This document shows, in pieces, positions 42,159-51,702 of a stretch of DNA of 64,000 nucleotides. A program made the translations under genes and the position numbers. Every line of letters begins with the position of its first letter. Position 1 is the stretch's first letter. The notes under the pieces were generated by a model, which saw only the letters and a list, made by a program, of their open reading frames with translations, searched no databases and was not told the origin of the DNA. The DNA lies in contig NZ_CP179203.1 in assembly GCF_051201625.1 (NCBI RefSeq), positions 2,294,001-2,358,000 on the forward strand, read 5' to 3'. Source of the stretch: Shimia sp051201625 (lineage in GTDB: Bacteria > Pseudomonadota > Alphaproteobacteria > Rhodobacterales > Rhodobacteraceae).

Positions 42159-44627
42159 TTGTCGCAAATTATTCAATGGCTTCTGCGAATTGCTAGCGGT
42201 TTAGTGATTCTGGCCGTCCTCATAGTCGCGTTGGTATATTACCTCGCTTCGCGCTCTTTACCGCAATATGATAAAAGCTTAATTACGCAGGCTGTGACGG
42301 CTCCAGTGGAGATTGTACGCGACAATGCCAATGTGCCTCACATTTTTGGTGAAACCGACCAAGATGTATTTTTTGCACTCGGTTATGCCCATGCACAAGA
42401 TCGTTTGTGGCAAATGATCACGCTACGACGCACGGTACAAGGCCGTCTATCTGAAATTTTTGGGCCAAAAACAGTTGAAATAGACAAGCTGGTAAGACGG
42501 TTTGACTTGTATAGACTTGCCCAAGCGTCTGTAACCGCCCAAAACCCAGAGGTAGTCTCTGCACTTCGGGCTTATGCTAATGGCGTGAACACCCGCATTG
42601 ACGAAATCAACTTGAAATCACTTGGCCGCGGTGCCCCCGAACTATTTTTATTTGCGCAGTCGGTTGCACCATGGCAACCAGCGGACTCACTGGCCATTCA
42701 AAAATTGATGGCGCTTCAGCTTTCTCGCCACCTCGCAGAGGAAGTTTTACGCGCGCGAACATCCCTCGTGGTTGGAGACCCAAATCGATTGTCAGATATA
42801 TTGCCAGACGCGCCTGGCGCTGGGATTGCCGTCCTTCCAGAATATGCGCAGCTGGTGCCAGAAACTTCACGCTATACAGCCTCTGTGTCGATGCCTACCA
42901 GCCCGCTGTCTCCCTTTGCAGGCCCTGGCCTTGCAGGTGCTTCAAACGTTTGGGCCGCAGCTCCCAATCGTAGTGCATCAGGAAGCACGTTGTTGGCCAA
43001 CGACCCTCATCTTGGCCTGTCAGCTCCAGCCATTTGGTATCTTGCTCGGCTTGAGCTTCAGACCGGTGGCGTCATTGGTGGTACTATCCCGGGAATTCCG
43101 TCAATTCTTGTCGGCCGATCAAATAAACTCGGGTGGGGTATGACATCCTCATATCTTGATGACCAAGATGTATTCATAGAAGAGTTAAACCCAAACGATC
43201 CCGAGCAGTACCGCACTCCAGAGGGATTCAAACCTTTTAAGAAGCGAAAATCCATCATTCAGATTAAGGACAAAAGTCCAATCACTATTACACTACGCTG
43301 GACAGAGAACGGTCCAGTTCTTCCCGGAACTCACTACAATTTGGGGGCAATAACACCAACGGGTCACGTTGCGGCTGTAGGATGGACCGCGTTAAACGCG
43401 CAAGATACCTCTATGAGCGCAGCCATTACCTTGATGAAAGCTCAATCGGTATCTCAAGCCCTACAGGTGACAGAAAAGTATGTCTCACCATCCCAAAATC
43501 TCACCGTGGCTGATCGCGAAACAATTGCAATGAAAGTCATCGGGGCCATGCCTCGCCGAGATGCGCGCCATCAAAGCCAAGGTCGTCTACCTTCTCTTGG
43601 CTGGCGCAGCGAAAATCGCTGGCAGGGCATTTTTCCAAATTTGTCCAATCCAGCGTTCGTTTCGCCGATCGGTGGCATTGTTGGAAATACTAATAACAAG
43701 GTAGTTGAACGCCCATTCCCATTGCACTTGTCCTTCGTCTGGGGTGACAGCCAACGCATACAACGCTGGCAACGGTTAATGAAGGGTCGTCAGGTACATA
43801 CCCGCGACAGCTTTGTTGAAGCCCAACTAGATACCATCAGTTTTTCAGCTCGTGCTTTGTTACCATTGATAGGTGCAGATTTGTGGTTCACTGGCGAATC
43901 CGCCCAAGAAGGCACTAAAGAACACCAGCGTCAACGTGCGCTTTCCCTGCTCTCGGAGTGGAATGGTGAAATGAATGAGCATCGACCAGAGCCCCTACTA
44001 TACGCGGCTTGGTTGCGCGCTTTGCAGGATCGCTTGATCCGCGACGAACTTGGTCCACACGCTGACTCTTTCACACATGTTGAGCCACTGTTCATTGAGC
44101 GGGTATTTCGAGATGTCAACGGAGCCGCAATTTGGTGTGATGTTCGCCAGAGCGCACCAATCGAAATTTGCACCGATATTGCACGCCTCGCTTTAGACGA
44201 TGCTTTGATATGGATAGAGAAGCGCTATGGAGACCAACTCGAAGCTTTACGTTGGGGTGACGCACATCAAGCGACCCATGATCATAAAGTCCTTGGCTCC
44301 GTGCCACTATTGAGGCACTTCGTGAACATTCGGCAGTCAACCTCTGGCGGTGACAACACATTACAACGCGGACGCACCATTGGATCCGGTTCAGATCCAT
44401 TTCAAAACGTTCACGCTGCAGGATACCGCGGCGTTTATGATTTTGCGGATCCTGACAGTTCAATCTTTATTATCTCAACAGGGCAATCAGGACATTTTCT
44501 TTCTCGGTCCTATGATGATCTGGCTCAACTTTGGCGTCGGGGAGAGTACGTTCCAATGTCTTTGGATGCAGGTCTGGCCCGAGCAGCTGGAGTTGGTGTT
44601 ACAACAATTTCTCCACCTACTCCCTAA
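42159..44627 (+). CDS. Membrane-anchored penicillin acylase family (Ntn-hydrolase) protein
   Basis: An 822-residue precursor starting with TTG at 42159 (CGGAG seven bases upstream). Residues 1-30 hold one hydrophobic segment (IASGLVILAVLIVALVYYLA), an uncleaved anchor or signal. The alpha-chain block HIFGETDQDVFFALGYAHAQDRLWQM is family-typical (split here: HIFGETDQDV, then FALGYAHAQDRLWQM). The autocatalytic cleavage site and nucleophile is S262 in GLAGASNVWAAAP. Then come NDPHLGLSAPAIWYLARL and the C-terminal STGQSGHFLSRSYDD. Such enzymes hydrolyse amide bonds of acylated compounds, including beta-lactams and N-acyl-homoserine lactones. Substrate unknown. Confidence 0.92.
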   Translation: MSQIIQWLLRIASGLVILAVLIVALVYYLASRSLPQYDKSLITQAVTAPVEIVRDNANVPHIFGETDQDVFFALGYAHAQDRLWQMITLRRTVQGRLSEIFGPKTVEIDKLVRRFDLYRLAQASVTAQNPEVVSALRAYANGVNTRIDEINLKSLGRGAPELFLFAQSVAPWQPADSLAIQKLMALQLSRHLAEEVLRARTSLVVGDPNRLSDILPDAPGAGIAVLPEYAQLVPETSRYTASVSMPTSPLSPFAGPGLAGASNVWAAAPNRSASGSTLLANDPHLGLSAPAIWYLARLELQTGGVIGGTIPGIPSILVGRSNKLGWGMTSSYLDDQDVFIEELNPNDPEQYRTPEGFKPFKKRKSIIQIKDKSPITITLRWTENGPVLPGTHYNLGAITPTGHVAAVGWTALNAQDTSMSAAITLMKAQSVSQALQVTEKYVSPSQNLTVADRETIAMKVIGAMPRRDARHQSQGRLPSLGWRSENRWQGIFPNLSNPAFVSPIGGIVGNTNNKVVERPFPLHLSFVWGDSQRIQRWQRLMKGRQVHTRDSFVEAQLDTISFSARALLPLIGADLWFTGESAQEGTKEHQRQRALSLLSEWNGEMNEHRPEPLLYAAWLRALQDRLIRDELGPHADSFTHVEPLFIERVFRDVNGAAIWCDVRQSAPIEICTDIARLALDDALIWIEKRYGDQLEALRWGDAHQATHDHKVLGSVPLLRHFVNIRQSTSGGDNTLQRGRTIGSGSDPFQNVHAAGYRGVYDFADPDSSIFIISTGQSGHFLSRSYDDLAQLWRRGEYVPMSLDAGLARAAGVGVTTISPPTP

Positions 44628-44654
44628 ACTCAATGATATTTGCATGCAAAATCT

Positions 44655-45930
44655 TCACAAACTACTAAATCTGCGCGCCTCGCGTTTGGTCCAATAAACA
44701 TAGATTTCAAAACCACTCTCAGTTTGATTTTCTGCCTCAACCACTCCTTTTTCAAACAACCAGGCTCTTTGTTTCCCCTGAGTAAAGTCCAAAGTTAATC
44801 TCTCCCTAGATTTGTCCACTTCCAATTGCGGAGCGATCGCCTCAAATAATCTATTTAATCCCTGGCCGGTAACTGCGGAGACCGGGAAAATCACTTTTTC
44901 TCTCCCTGCCCGCAATTCCATTGCAGCGCATTCAGTTTCTTCCAGAAGATCTATCTTATTCCACACCTCAACCTTTGGCGTTTCTTCATCAACCCCGAGT
45001 GACTCCAAAATACCTTGCACATCTTCAGCCTGATGCTCAGTTTCAGGGTGCGCGATGTCGCGTATGTGCAAAATTAAATCTGCGGCCAGAACTTCCTCTA
45101 GTGTCGCGCGAAAGGCCGCTACAAGTTCAGTCGGAAGATCGCTTATGAAACCAACGGTATCTGACATAATTACCTCCGGACCGCTGGGCAGCTCCACTGC
45201 CCGCATAGTCGGATCGAGCGTTGCGAACAACATATCTTTTGCCATTACATCCGCGCCAGTAACTCGGTTAAACAAAGTCGATTTTCCTGCATTGGTGTAT
45301 CCAACAAGGGCGACAATAGGAAACGGTACTTTGGCCCTCGCGTTGCGATGTAGTTCTCGGGTCTTAACCACTTTGGTCAGTTGTCTTCGTAATCGCACTA
45401 ATTGTTCGTCAATTGCGCGTCTGTCAGCTTCAATCTGCGTTTCACCTGGGCCACCAACAAAGCCCAATCCGCCTCGCTGACGTTCTAGGTGCGTCCAGGC
45501 CCGAACGAGCCTAGATCGTTGATAACTCAGAGCCGCCATTTCAACCTGTAAAACACCCTCTCGCGTACGAGCCCGATCGGAAAAGATTTCAAGGATTAAA
45601 CCAGTTCTATCCAAAAGCTTGACCTTCCAAGCTTTTTCGAGATTTCTCTGCTGTACTGGGCTAACCGTGTCCATCTATCAAAACCAGCTCGACACCGTTT
45701 GTAACGAAAAGCATTTTTAGCTCCTCGATTTTGCCTGACCCGAACAACATACCTGGGTGGGCCTTAGTCAGGCGCACCATCCCTGATCCACGCACCTCAA
45801 GCGCAGGCAAAGCTTCGGCTAGCGATACTGCCTCGGACAAAGCAAGAGAGGCATCCCGCCGTTTGTCAACGCCGTAGATGTCGGGATGCAAAACCCAAGC
45901 ACGGGTCACCGTACGGTTGTGCTCTTTCAA
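44655..45930 (-). pseudogene. hflX: Ribosome-associated GTPase HflX, interrupted by a single-base frameshift
   Basis: Two overlapping frames carry one gene. The first (45930-45661) has the HflX N-terminus TRAWVLHPDIYG and GMLFGSGKIEEL and ends at NGVELVLIDGHG, then TAG. The second resumes at VSPVQQRNLEKAWKVKLLDR and continues through QRGGLGFVGGPGETQIEADR and the G1 loop GYTNAGKS to the end at 44655. Removing one G of the GG at 45665-45666 joins them as LIDGH-VSPVQQ and yields 424 residues, essentially the E. coli length (426). HflX splits stalled or hibernating ribosomes. The start overlaps the hfq stop by four bases. Either a real mutation, a sequencing error or, less likely, +1 frameshifting explains this. 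Confidence 0.88.
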
Positions 45931-46166
45931 GGGGCGTCTTCGCCCTCATACAGGCTGATTGGTTGCGCTGGCATAATAGTGGAAATGGCGTGTTTGTACA
46001 CGAGCTGGCTCTGACCGTCGCGGCGCAGTAATACGCAAAAGTTGTCAAACCAGGTGATTACGCCTTGCAGTTTAACGCCATTAATCAAAAATATTGTAAC
46101 CGGAACCTTGGTTTTGCGGACATGATTTAAGAACGCATCTTGAAGATTTTGTCTATCCGAAGCCAT
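45927..46166 (-). CDS. hfq: RNA chaperone Hfq
   Basis: At 79 residues, normal for alphaproteobacterial Hfq. The Sm1 motif includes DAFLNHVRKTKVPVTIFLINGVKLQG and the FDNFCVLLRR strand (split here: DAFLNHVRK, then VTIFLINGVKLQG), and the Sm2 motif is YKHAIST. Hfq hexamers help small RNAs pair with mRNAs; in Rhodobacter relatives this gene was also named nrfA for its effect on nif expression. It is coupled to hflX by an ATGA overlap and lies 130 bases after trkH. Confidence 0.98.
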   Translation of the reverse strand: MASDRQNLQDAFLNHVRKTKVPVTIFLINGVKLQGVITWFDNFCVLLRRDGQSQLVYKHAISTIMPAQPISLYEGEDAP

Positions 46167-46296
46167 CGCGTTGTTGCCTTTGTTTTTGTTGTTTGCATCG
46201 GGAGCGGAATATCTTGGTCAGCAGAGTATGGAGCGCGATTTAAAGAGTTTCCAGCCCAAAATTATTACATTGCAAATTCTACTCTTGAAATTTGCG

Positions 46297-47817
46297 TCAT
46301 TTATGCCAAAAATCTGGCGATAACAACGCAATGATTGCGAGCGTCTCCATCCGCCCCAACACCATTGCACCACACAAAACTAGCTTCTCCCACCCACTCA
46401 AGACCAACAAATTAATTGGTACTTCGGCAGCGACTTGCGTGATCGGACCAGTTGTAGTCAGCGTAGCAATCGCGAGAACCATTGCCTGTTCAAAATCGCT
46501 ACCCAACGCAGTCAACAAAACCGTCACAGCCGCGATTGAAATCGCAAATAGCATAAAAAACACCCAAGCAATTAGCGCCCCACGACGTCGAATGCGCCCC
46601 GTACCGCCTCCCCGATTTCCAATCACAACCGATGGATGGACTAAACGTTCCATCTCTCCCAGTCCCTGAAGATATAACGCAAAGACCCTTAAAAGTTTCA
46701 CTCCACCAGCGGTAGTAGCCACACCTCCACCCACTAGCGCCAGCCCCATCAGCATCAACCCAGGTGAACTTAAGCCTGACCAGTCTCGAGCAACATGCCA
46801 TTCTGCACTTTCAAATCCTGTAGTGGTCAAGAAACTAAGAACCGTAAACATGCCACCCCAGGCCGCGCGCAGCGCGGCCAGTGCGTCACTGCTTTCATTT
46901 ACATCAATCGCGCCTACCCAGTGTCGCAAGAACAAGATTGTAGGCACAAGCGCAACCAGTGACAGTCCCAACCGAAACTCGGGGTCTAATATCAGGCTTT
47001 CACGTCGCACTGCACCGGTATCGACTGAGAAAGTCATTCGCGAGAGCGCAAATAACAAAAACAAAAAGATAACTCCCTCTCCCGCAAGACCTGCTCCACC
47101 ATTTTGAATACCGTCGACTGAGGAGATACCACTGGTAGCCATGGTCGACATGGCATGCATCAACCCAGACAATGGTTTATCCCCAAAAATCATAAGCAAC
47201 ATCCAAATTGCCAAGGTCAAACCAGCATAAACAGGCACCAGCAACTTTGCCCCCTTGATCCAGCGCTTCATTGGGGCTGCTCGCTGCATTTGGCCACCAG
47301 TCATATCTAATTTTCCAGGTTCACCTCGGGCAGTAACTTCGAAACCACCGAGGGATAAGGGAGCAAAAACAGCCGATGCCGCTAGCCACATCATCAAGCC
47401 ACCCATCCAACCTACAATTCCTCGCCAGAAATGCAGAGCTGGAGGCAACCGTTCAGCTTGAGAAAACACCGTCGCACCCGTTGTCGTAAGGCAAGAAACC
47501 ATCTCGAAGTAAGCATTAACGAAACTTGTCGTTTCCAAGGCTTCAAAAAATGGCATTGCGAGCACCAAAGGTAAAATCGTAAAGGCACAAAACAGCGCCA
47601 ACAAATGATCGATTGTTCGTGGCGCCGGTCGTGTTCCAGAAATCGCCATGGCAACGAGAGTGGATAAAAAAATCACCAATGTGCCGCTGTAAAAGAACAT
47701 CCGCGCAACAAAATCGTCGTGTTGCAATGATGCCATCAAGGCTGGGAGAAACATCATTAAGCCAGAAATGGCTACCATATGTAAAAATAGTGGCAGTTGA
47801 GACAAGTGCTTGAGCAT
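46297..47817 (-). CDS. trkH: Potassium uptake protein TrkH
   Basis: A 506-residue potassium channel-like transporter from the ATG at 47817, four bases after the trkA stop; the frame is open further upstream inside trkA. Four pore loops are visible: SCLTTTGATVFS, STMATSGISSV, SFLTTTGFESAEW and ATLTTTGPITQVA, each with the selectivity-filter glycine. The C-terminus LGRMETLAIIALLSPDFW is typical. TrkH moves potassium through the inner membrane under control of the TrkA ring. Trk lies in the conserved block next to ntrX in this group. Confidence 0.95.
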   Translation of the reverse strand: MLKHLSQLPLFLHMVAISGLMMFLPALMASLQHDDFVARMFFYSGTLVIFLSTLVAMAISGTRPAPRTIDHLLALFCAFTILPLVLAMPFFEALETTSFVNAYFEMVSCLTTTGATVFSQAERLPPALHFWRGIVGWMGGLMMWLAASAVFAPLSLGGFEVTARGEPGKLDMTGGQMQRAAPMKRWIKGAKLLVPVYAGLTLAIWMLLMIFGDKPLSGLMHAMSTMATSGISSVDGIQNGGAGLAGEGVIFLFLLFALSRMTFSVDTGAVRRESLILDPEFRLGLSLVALVPTILFLRHWVGAIDVNESSDALAALRAAWGGMFTVLSFLTTTGFESAEWHVARDWSGLSSPGLMLMGLALVGGGVATTAGGVKLLRVFALYLQGLGEMERLVHPSVVIGNRGGGTGRIRRRGALIAWVFFMLFAISIAAVTVLLTALGSDFEQAMVLAIATLTTTGPITQVAAEVPINLLVLSGWEKLVLCGAMVLGRMETLAIIALLSPDFWHK

Positions 47818-47821
47818 CGGA

Positions 47822-49198
47822 TCAGAAAAAATCGATCGAGACCTGTAAGAGGCGCTCGACTTCTGGAACATCGGCAGCCAAACAGAACAAGGCAATAACA
47901 TCGCCCTCTTCAATGCGTGTGCCGCCCTTAGGTTTAGTGACTTCACCACCTTTCATAATCGCCCCAATCAACACTCCTTCGGGAAAGTCGATGTCGCGGA
48001 CTTGGTGGCCTGCAATCGGAGAAGTTGACAGTACTTCAGCTTCAATTATCTCTGCCTCCGCGTCTCCAACTGAATAAACACTGCGCACACGCCCGTGCCT
48101 GATATGCCTTAATATTGAGCTCACAGTTGTTGCTCGCGGGTTGATAAATGCATCAATTCCTAGTGGTGTCATAAGTTGCGCAAGCGTTGGATCATTAATT
48201 AATGCGATTGCCAAAGGGCATCCACTAGCTTTGGCCCGCACCGATGCGAGCATATTGGTCTTATCATCGTCGGTAACGGCTAAGACCGCATCGGCTCGTT
48301 CAACACCTGCTTCTGACAGAATAGCTGCATTTAGCCCATCGCCGTTCAGAACAATAGTACGCTCTAACTCTTCAGCCGCTTTCTCTGCCGTCAAACGGTC
48401 ACGCTCAATCACTTTGGAGCGAACCCTCTCGGCACGGCTTTCAAGACGTTGTGCGACCATGAGGCCGACGTTCCCACCTCCAATAATGATCGCTCTTTCT
48501 TGTTTTTTTTGGATCTTTCCAAAGATTTCCATTGTCCGAGCCATGTCCTCTACGAATGTAAAGACATATATTTCGTCCCCGGAAAATAATTGATCTCCAG
48601 GCTCCGGTGCAAAAAGAGATCCCTTACGTCGAACACCCACGACCACTGCGCAAAGTGTTGAAAACAGATCAGTCAATTGCCGCAAAGGCGTATTAATTAC
48701 TGGGCACTCTTCATCCAGCGACAACCCCAGCATCTGCACTTTACCCTTTAAAAATGTTTCGGTGTCGAATGCATGCGGCGCAGTCATCCGTTTTAAGGCT
48801 GCCTCTGCTACTTCCAGTTCCGGTGAAATCACCACATCAATCGGCATATGCTCCCGCCGATACAGGTCAGAGTACACTACGTCCAAATAGGATTGGCTTC
48901 GAAGACGCGCTATTTTACGCCGAATATTGAAAACTGAATGTGCAACTTGGCAGGTGACCATGTTGACCTCATCCGAGTGAGTTGCAGCAATCACCATATC
49001 CGCGTCACGAGCACCAGCACGATCAAGAATATCAGGGTAGCTTGCAAAACCAGCAACGCCTTGAACATCAAGTGTATCTGTAGCACGGCGGACGAGTTCA
49101 GGGTTGTTGTCAACCACCGTTACATCATTTTGTTCTCCGGAGAGATGGCGGGCAATCTGCCATCCGACTTGACCAGCCCCACAGATAATGACCTTCAT
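47822..49198 (-). CDS. trkA: Trk system potassium transport regulatory protein TrkA
   Basis: A 458-residue cytosolic protein from the ATG at 49198 (AGAGG six bases upstream). It has two RCK units: KVIICGAGQVGWQIARHLSG with the NAD-binding glycines at the N-terminus, and RAIIIGGGNVGLMVAQRLES in the second half, each followed by a TrkA-C domain. TrkA binds NAD(H)/ATP and gates TrkH. It is directly followed by trkH. In relatives it follows ntrX; here two lipoprotein genes on the other strand lie between them. Confidence 0.96.
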   Translation of the reverse strand: MKVIICGAGQVGWQIARHLSGEQNDVTVVDNNPELVRRATDTLDVQGVAGFASYPDILDRAGARDADMVIAATHSDEVNMVTCQVAHSVFNIRRKIARLRSQSYLDVVYSDLYRREHMPIDVVISPELEVAEAALKRMTAPHAFDTETFLKGKVQMLGLSLDEECPVINTPLRQLTDLFSTLCAVVVGVRRKGSLFAPEPGDQLFSGDEIYVFTFVEDMARTMEIFGKIQKKQERAIIIGGGNVGLMVAQRLESRAERVRSKVIERDRLTAEKAAEELERTIVLNGDGLNAAILSEAGVERADAVLAVTDDDKTNMLASVRAKASGCPLAIALINDPTLAQLMTPLGIDAFINPRATTVSSILRHIRHGRVRSVYSVGDAEAEIIEAEVLSTSPIAGHQVRDIDFPEGVLIGAIMKGGEVTKPKGGTRIEEGDVIALFCLAADVPEVERLLQVSIDFF

Positions 49199-49338
49199 AC
49201 GTTGCCTCTTCGGCATATTCGGAATTGTTAAGAGGAATGACAGAATACCAAGCTTACGTCAAACGCAACCATTGACCTTCCCAATGGCACTATAGTTTGG
49301 TTATCTAACGTTTTCAAATCTCTGCCAGGAGGAAATAT

Positions 49339-49815
49339 ATGCGGGAATTTGGTATATTTTTTGCATGTTCTTTGGCGTTAACGTCTTGCTCGGTGAGAAG
49401 TTATTCAGCTTATGTAAAAACTGGCACAAAAGTTGATGTCGTCAATTATGACATTAATTCCTGCAACGCTGAAGCTAATAAGCTTTTTCCAGTTGCCATT
49501 TTTACGCAATCACATTTGAGCGGTGGCTACAGAAATGCTTCGAGCTACAGTGACAGAAATTATCCCGAATACTGGGGGTTAGGTACAGGGATTTCAGTAA
49601 CAGATGTTAATTCTGCTATGCGAGAAGAGCATCGCAAGCACTGCATGAACCGCCTAGGTTACACACTCTATTCATTCCAAATTTGCACAAAGGAGCAAAC
49701 TGCTGGACGTTCTTTTACTCTCTTGGTGAGCTCTCAGAATCCATCTCCCAACATTTGCGCTCTCAAGCAGGACGGCGATAGCAGCGCTCTAATTGATCTC
49801 ACAAATCCACTTTGA
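49339..49815 (+). CDS. Lipoprotein of unknown function (first of a tandem pair)
   Basis: A 158-residue precursor with AGGAGG upstream of the ATG. Residues 1-16 are a lipoprotein signal and LTSC places the lipid-modified cysteine at C17. The mature part is rich in Tyr, Ser and Asn, with four further cysteines. Its last 48 residues (from YSFQICTKEQTAGRSFTLL to CALKQDGDSSALIDLTNPL) match the end of the next gene in layout: CxxEQxxGRxFT, then C-A-x-x-Q-x-x-G-x-x-x-LIDL. No function is recognised. The pair sits between trkA and ntrX on the opposite strand. Confidence 0.8.
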   Translation: MREFGIFFACSLALTSCSVRSYSAYVKTGTKVDVVNYDINSCNAEANKLFPVAIFTQSHLSGGYRNASSYSDRNYPEYWGLGTGISVTDVNSAMREEHRKHCMNRLGYTLYSFQICTKEQTAGRSFTLLVSSQNPSPNICALKQDGDSSALIDLTNPL

Positions 49816-49833
49816 CGAGGGCCAATAGACCCA

Positions 49834-50268
49834 ATGACACATTTTTCACTGGCACTTATCACTATTTCTGTTCTCGCTGCTTGCGAATACACACCGATGT
49901 ACAAAGTGGGCGCTAGCGAACAAGAAACCAACGTGACCCAAGCACAATGTAACACTTTTGCTGCCAACACTGTGCCACCGATGATCATCACCGATAGGTA
50001 CCCAGTATACGATAATCGCGATCAAATAGTCGGGTATCGCAGTGAAGTCTACGACGTGAACGAGGGGCGAAGACACACTGCCGTGCGCACTTGCATGCAA
50101 GAGCAGGGCTTTAGCCGTATTAACATACCCTACTGCAAGAATGAGCAGCTAAAAGGAAGAGACTTCACTGCGCTGCAACAATCACCACCGATCACAGACT
50201 CCGTATGTGCTGTGCGCCAGCCCAGTGGCAACCACGTGCTCATCGATTTAAATCAATCACTTAACTAA
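49834..50268 (+). CDS. Lipoprotein of unknown function (second of a tandem pair)
   Basis: A 144-residue precursor; lipobox LAAC gives C17. Its C-terminal half (IPYCKNEQLKGRDFTALQQ and CAVRQPSGNHVLIDLNQSLN) is clearly related to the preceding lipoprotein, so the two arose by duplication. The central repeat TDRYPVYDNRDQIVGYRSEVYDVNEG is not shared (split here: TDRYPVYDNRDQ, then GYRSEVYDVNEG). It starts 18 bases after the first gene and its stop codon overlaps the ntrX stop codon by three bases from the other strand. No function recognised. Confidence 0.78.
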   Translation: MTHFSLALITISVLAACEYTPMYKVGASEQETNVTQAQCNTFAANTVPPMIITDRYPVYDNRDQIVGYRSEVYDVNEGRRHTAVRTCMQEQGFSRINIPYCKNEQLKGRDFTALQQSPPITDSVCAVRQPSGNHVLIDLNQSLN

Positions 50269-51689
50269 CTAGCGTCATCCGAGGGCAAAACCTCTTGCTC
50301 AGAGACATGAGCAACCCGGCCACCGGCCTTGTTCGAAGTAACAACCCCTAGTGATTTCAGCTTGCGATGCAACGCGCTCCGCTCCATTCCAACAAAATTT
50401 GCCGTACGGCTGATATTGCCTCCAAACCGGTTGATTTGGGTCAGTAAATATTCGCGCTCGAATGCCTCACGGGCTTCGCGCAATGGCAAAGTCGCCAAGG
50501 CGCCAGACAGAACAACCCGATCTTCCTCAGATGCAGTGCTATCATCGCTCGGCAATTCCCGCGCATCGATAGCACCATTGTTGTCGCCAAGGATCAGGAC
50601 CCTTTCAATCAAATTTTTGAGTTGCCGCACATTTCCTGGCCAAACCATAGTTTGCATAAGTGCGACCGCTTCCTCACTCAATTCCCGCTCAGGCAGCCCC
50701 TGAGCTTCGTGGAATGATCGTATAAAATATGCACTTAGGATCGGGATATCCTCTCGTCTCTCTTCCAGCGAAGGCACAAGGATTGGGACAACATTTAGTC
50801 GGTGATAAAGTTCTTCACGGAACCTTCCTTCTTTGATTTCATCCAGCAAGTCGCGATTGGTAGAAGATATTACGCGCAACTCTACTCTCACTTTGTCAAC
50901 ACCACCTACCCGCAGAAACTGTTGATCCACTAGTACTCGTAAAATTTTTGACTGCGTCACAAGGGGCATATACGCCACCTCATCGAAGTAAACTACGCCG
51001 CCATTGGCACGCTCCAACAATCCCGGCTCGATGCTCCTATCCACTCCTTCTCGTCCAAACAGCAGCTCCTCAACTCGGTCTGGGTCCATTCCAGCACAAT
51101 TCACTGTGACGAACGGCCCAGCAGCGCGGTTTGAATTTGCATGGATGTAGCGCGCAGCGACATCCTTTCCAACACCTGCCGGACCTGTCAGCATCACGCG
51201 ACCGTTGCTTTTCGTGACTTTGTCTAAATTACTCATCAAAGTGCGGAACGCCGCACTTTCACCGATCATCTTTGCAGGCTTTACATCTTGGCGTCTAAGT
51301 TCGGTATTTTCTCGCCTCAACTTAGAGGTTTCCATACCTCGTCGGATCACAACTAGTAGTTGATCAATGTTAAATGGCTTCTCTATGAAATCATAGGCAC
51401 CTTGCTTTATTGCCGCCACAGCGATTTCCACGTTGCCATGGCCCGAAATAATTACAACAGGCACGTCGGGATAATCTCGCTTAACCGCCTTAAGAATATC
51501 GATGCCATCCATATTGCTGTCTTTGAGCCAAATATCTAAAATCAACAAAGAAGGTTGTTCAGCCGTAATTTGAGCCATCGCATCATCAGAATTACCAGCA
51601 AGCCTTGTGGTGTAACCTTCGTCCAATAAGATGTCCGAAATCAGCTCTCGTATATCGCGTTCATCATCAACAATAAGAATGTCACTCAT
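50265..51689 (-). CDS. ntrX: Nitrogen/redox response regulator NtrX, without GAFTGA loop
   Basis: A 474-residue NtrC-family regulator. Receiver: D52 in LLILDIWLKDSNMDG, K104 in FIEKPF. AAA+: Walker A GPAGVGKD at 169-176 and Walker B VVYFDEVAY. The segment where GAFTGA should lie reads LLFGREGVDRSIEPGLLE, so sigma-54 contact is not expected. The C-terminal DNA-binding part is GNISRTANFVGMERSALHRKLKSLG. With NtrY it controls nitrogen metabolism and, in relatives, respiration and envelope genes. The start lies 13 bases after the ntrY stop, with GAGG upstream. Confidence 0.95.
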   Translation of the reverse strand: MSDILIVDDERDIRELISDILLDEGYTTRLAGNSDDAMAQITAEQPSLLILDIWLKDSNMDGIDILKAVKRDYPDVPVVIISGHGNVEIAVAAIKQGAYDFIEKPFNIDQLLVVIRRGMETSKLRRENTELRRQDVKPAKMIGESAAFRTLMSNLDKVTKSNGRVMLTGPAGVGKDVAARYIHANSNRAAGPFVTVNCAGMDPDRVEELLFGREGVDRSIEPGLLERANGGVVYFDEVAYMPLVTQSKILRVLVDQQFLRVGGVDKVRVELRVISSTNRDLLDEIKEGRFREELYHRLNVVPILVPSLEERREDIPILSAYFIRSFHEAQGLPERELSEEAVALMQTMVWPGNVRQLKNLIERVLILGDNNGAIDARELPSDDSTASEEDRVVLSGALATLPLREAREAFEREYLLTQINRFGGNISRTANFVGMERSALHRKLKSLGVVTSNKAGGRVAHVSEQEVLPSDDAS

Positions 51690-51702
51690 GAGACCTCACG
51701 TG

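Noticed and set aside
45661..45674. Programmed +1 frameshifting as the normal way to make HflX
   Set aside because: HflX is not known to use recoding, and no clear slippery codon or stimulatory element is seen; mutation or sequence error is simpler, though the option is left open in the finding.
46140..46334. A 64-codon plus-strand frame with a hydrophobic start, overlapping the hfq start
   Set aside because: It starts with TTG inside hfq without a ribosome site and runs into the end of trkH; most likely chance.
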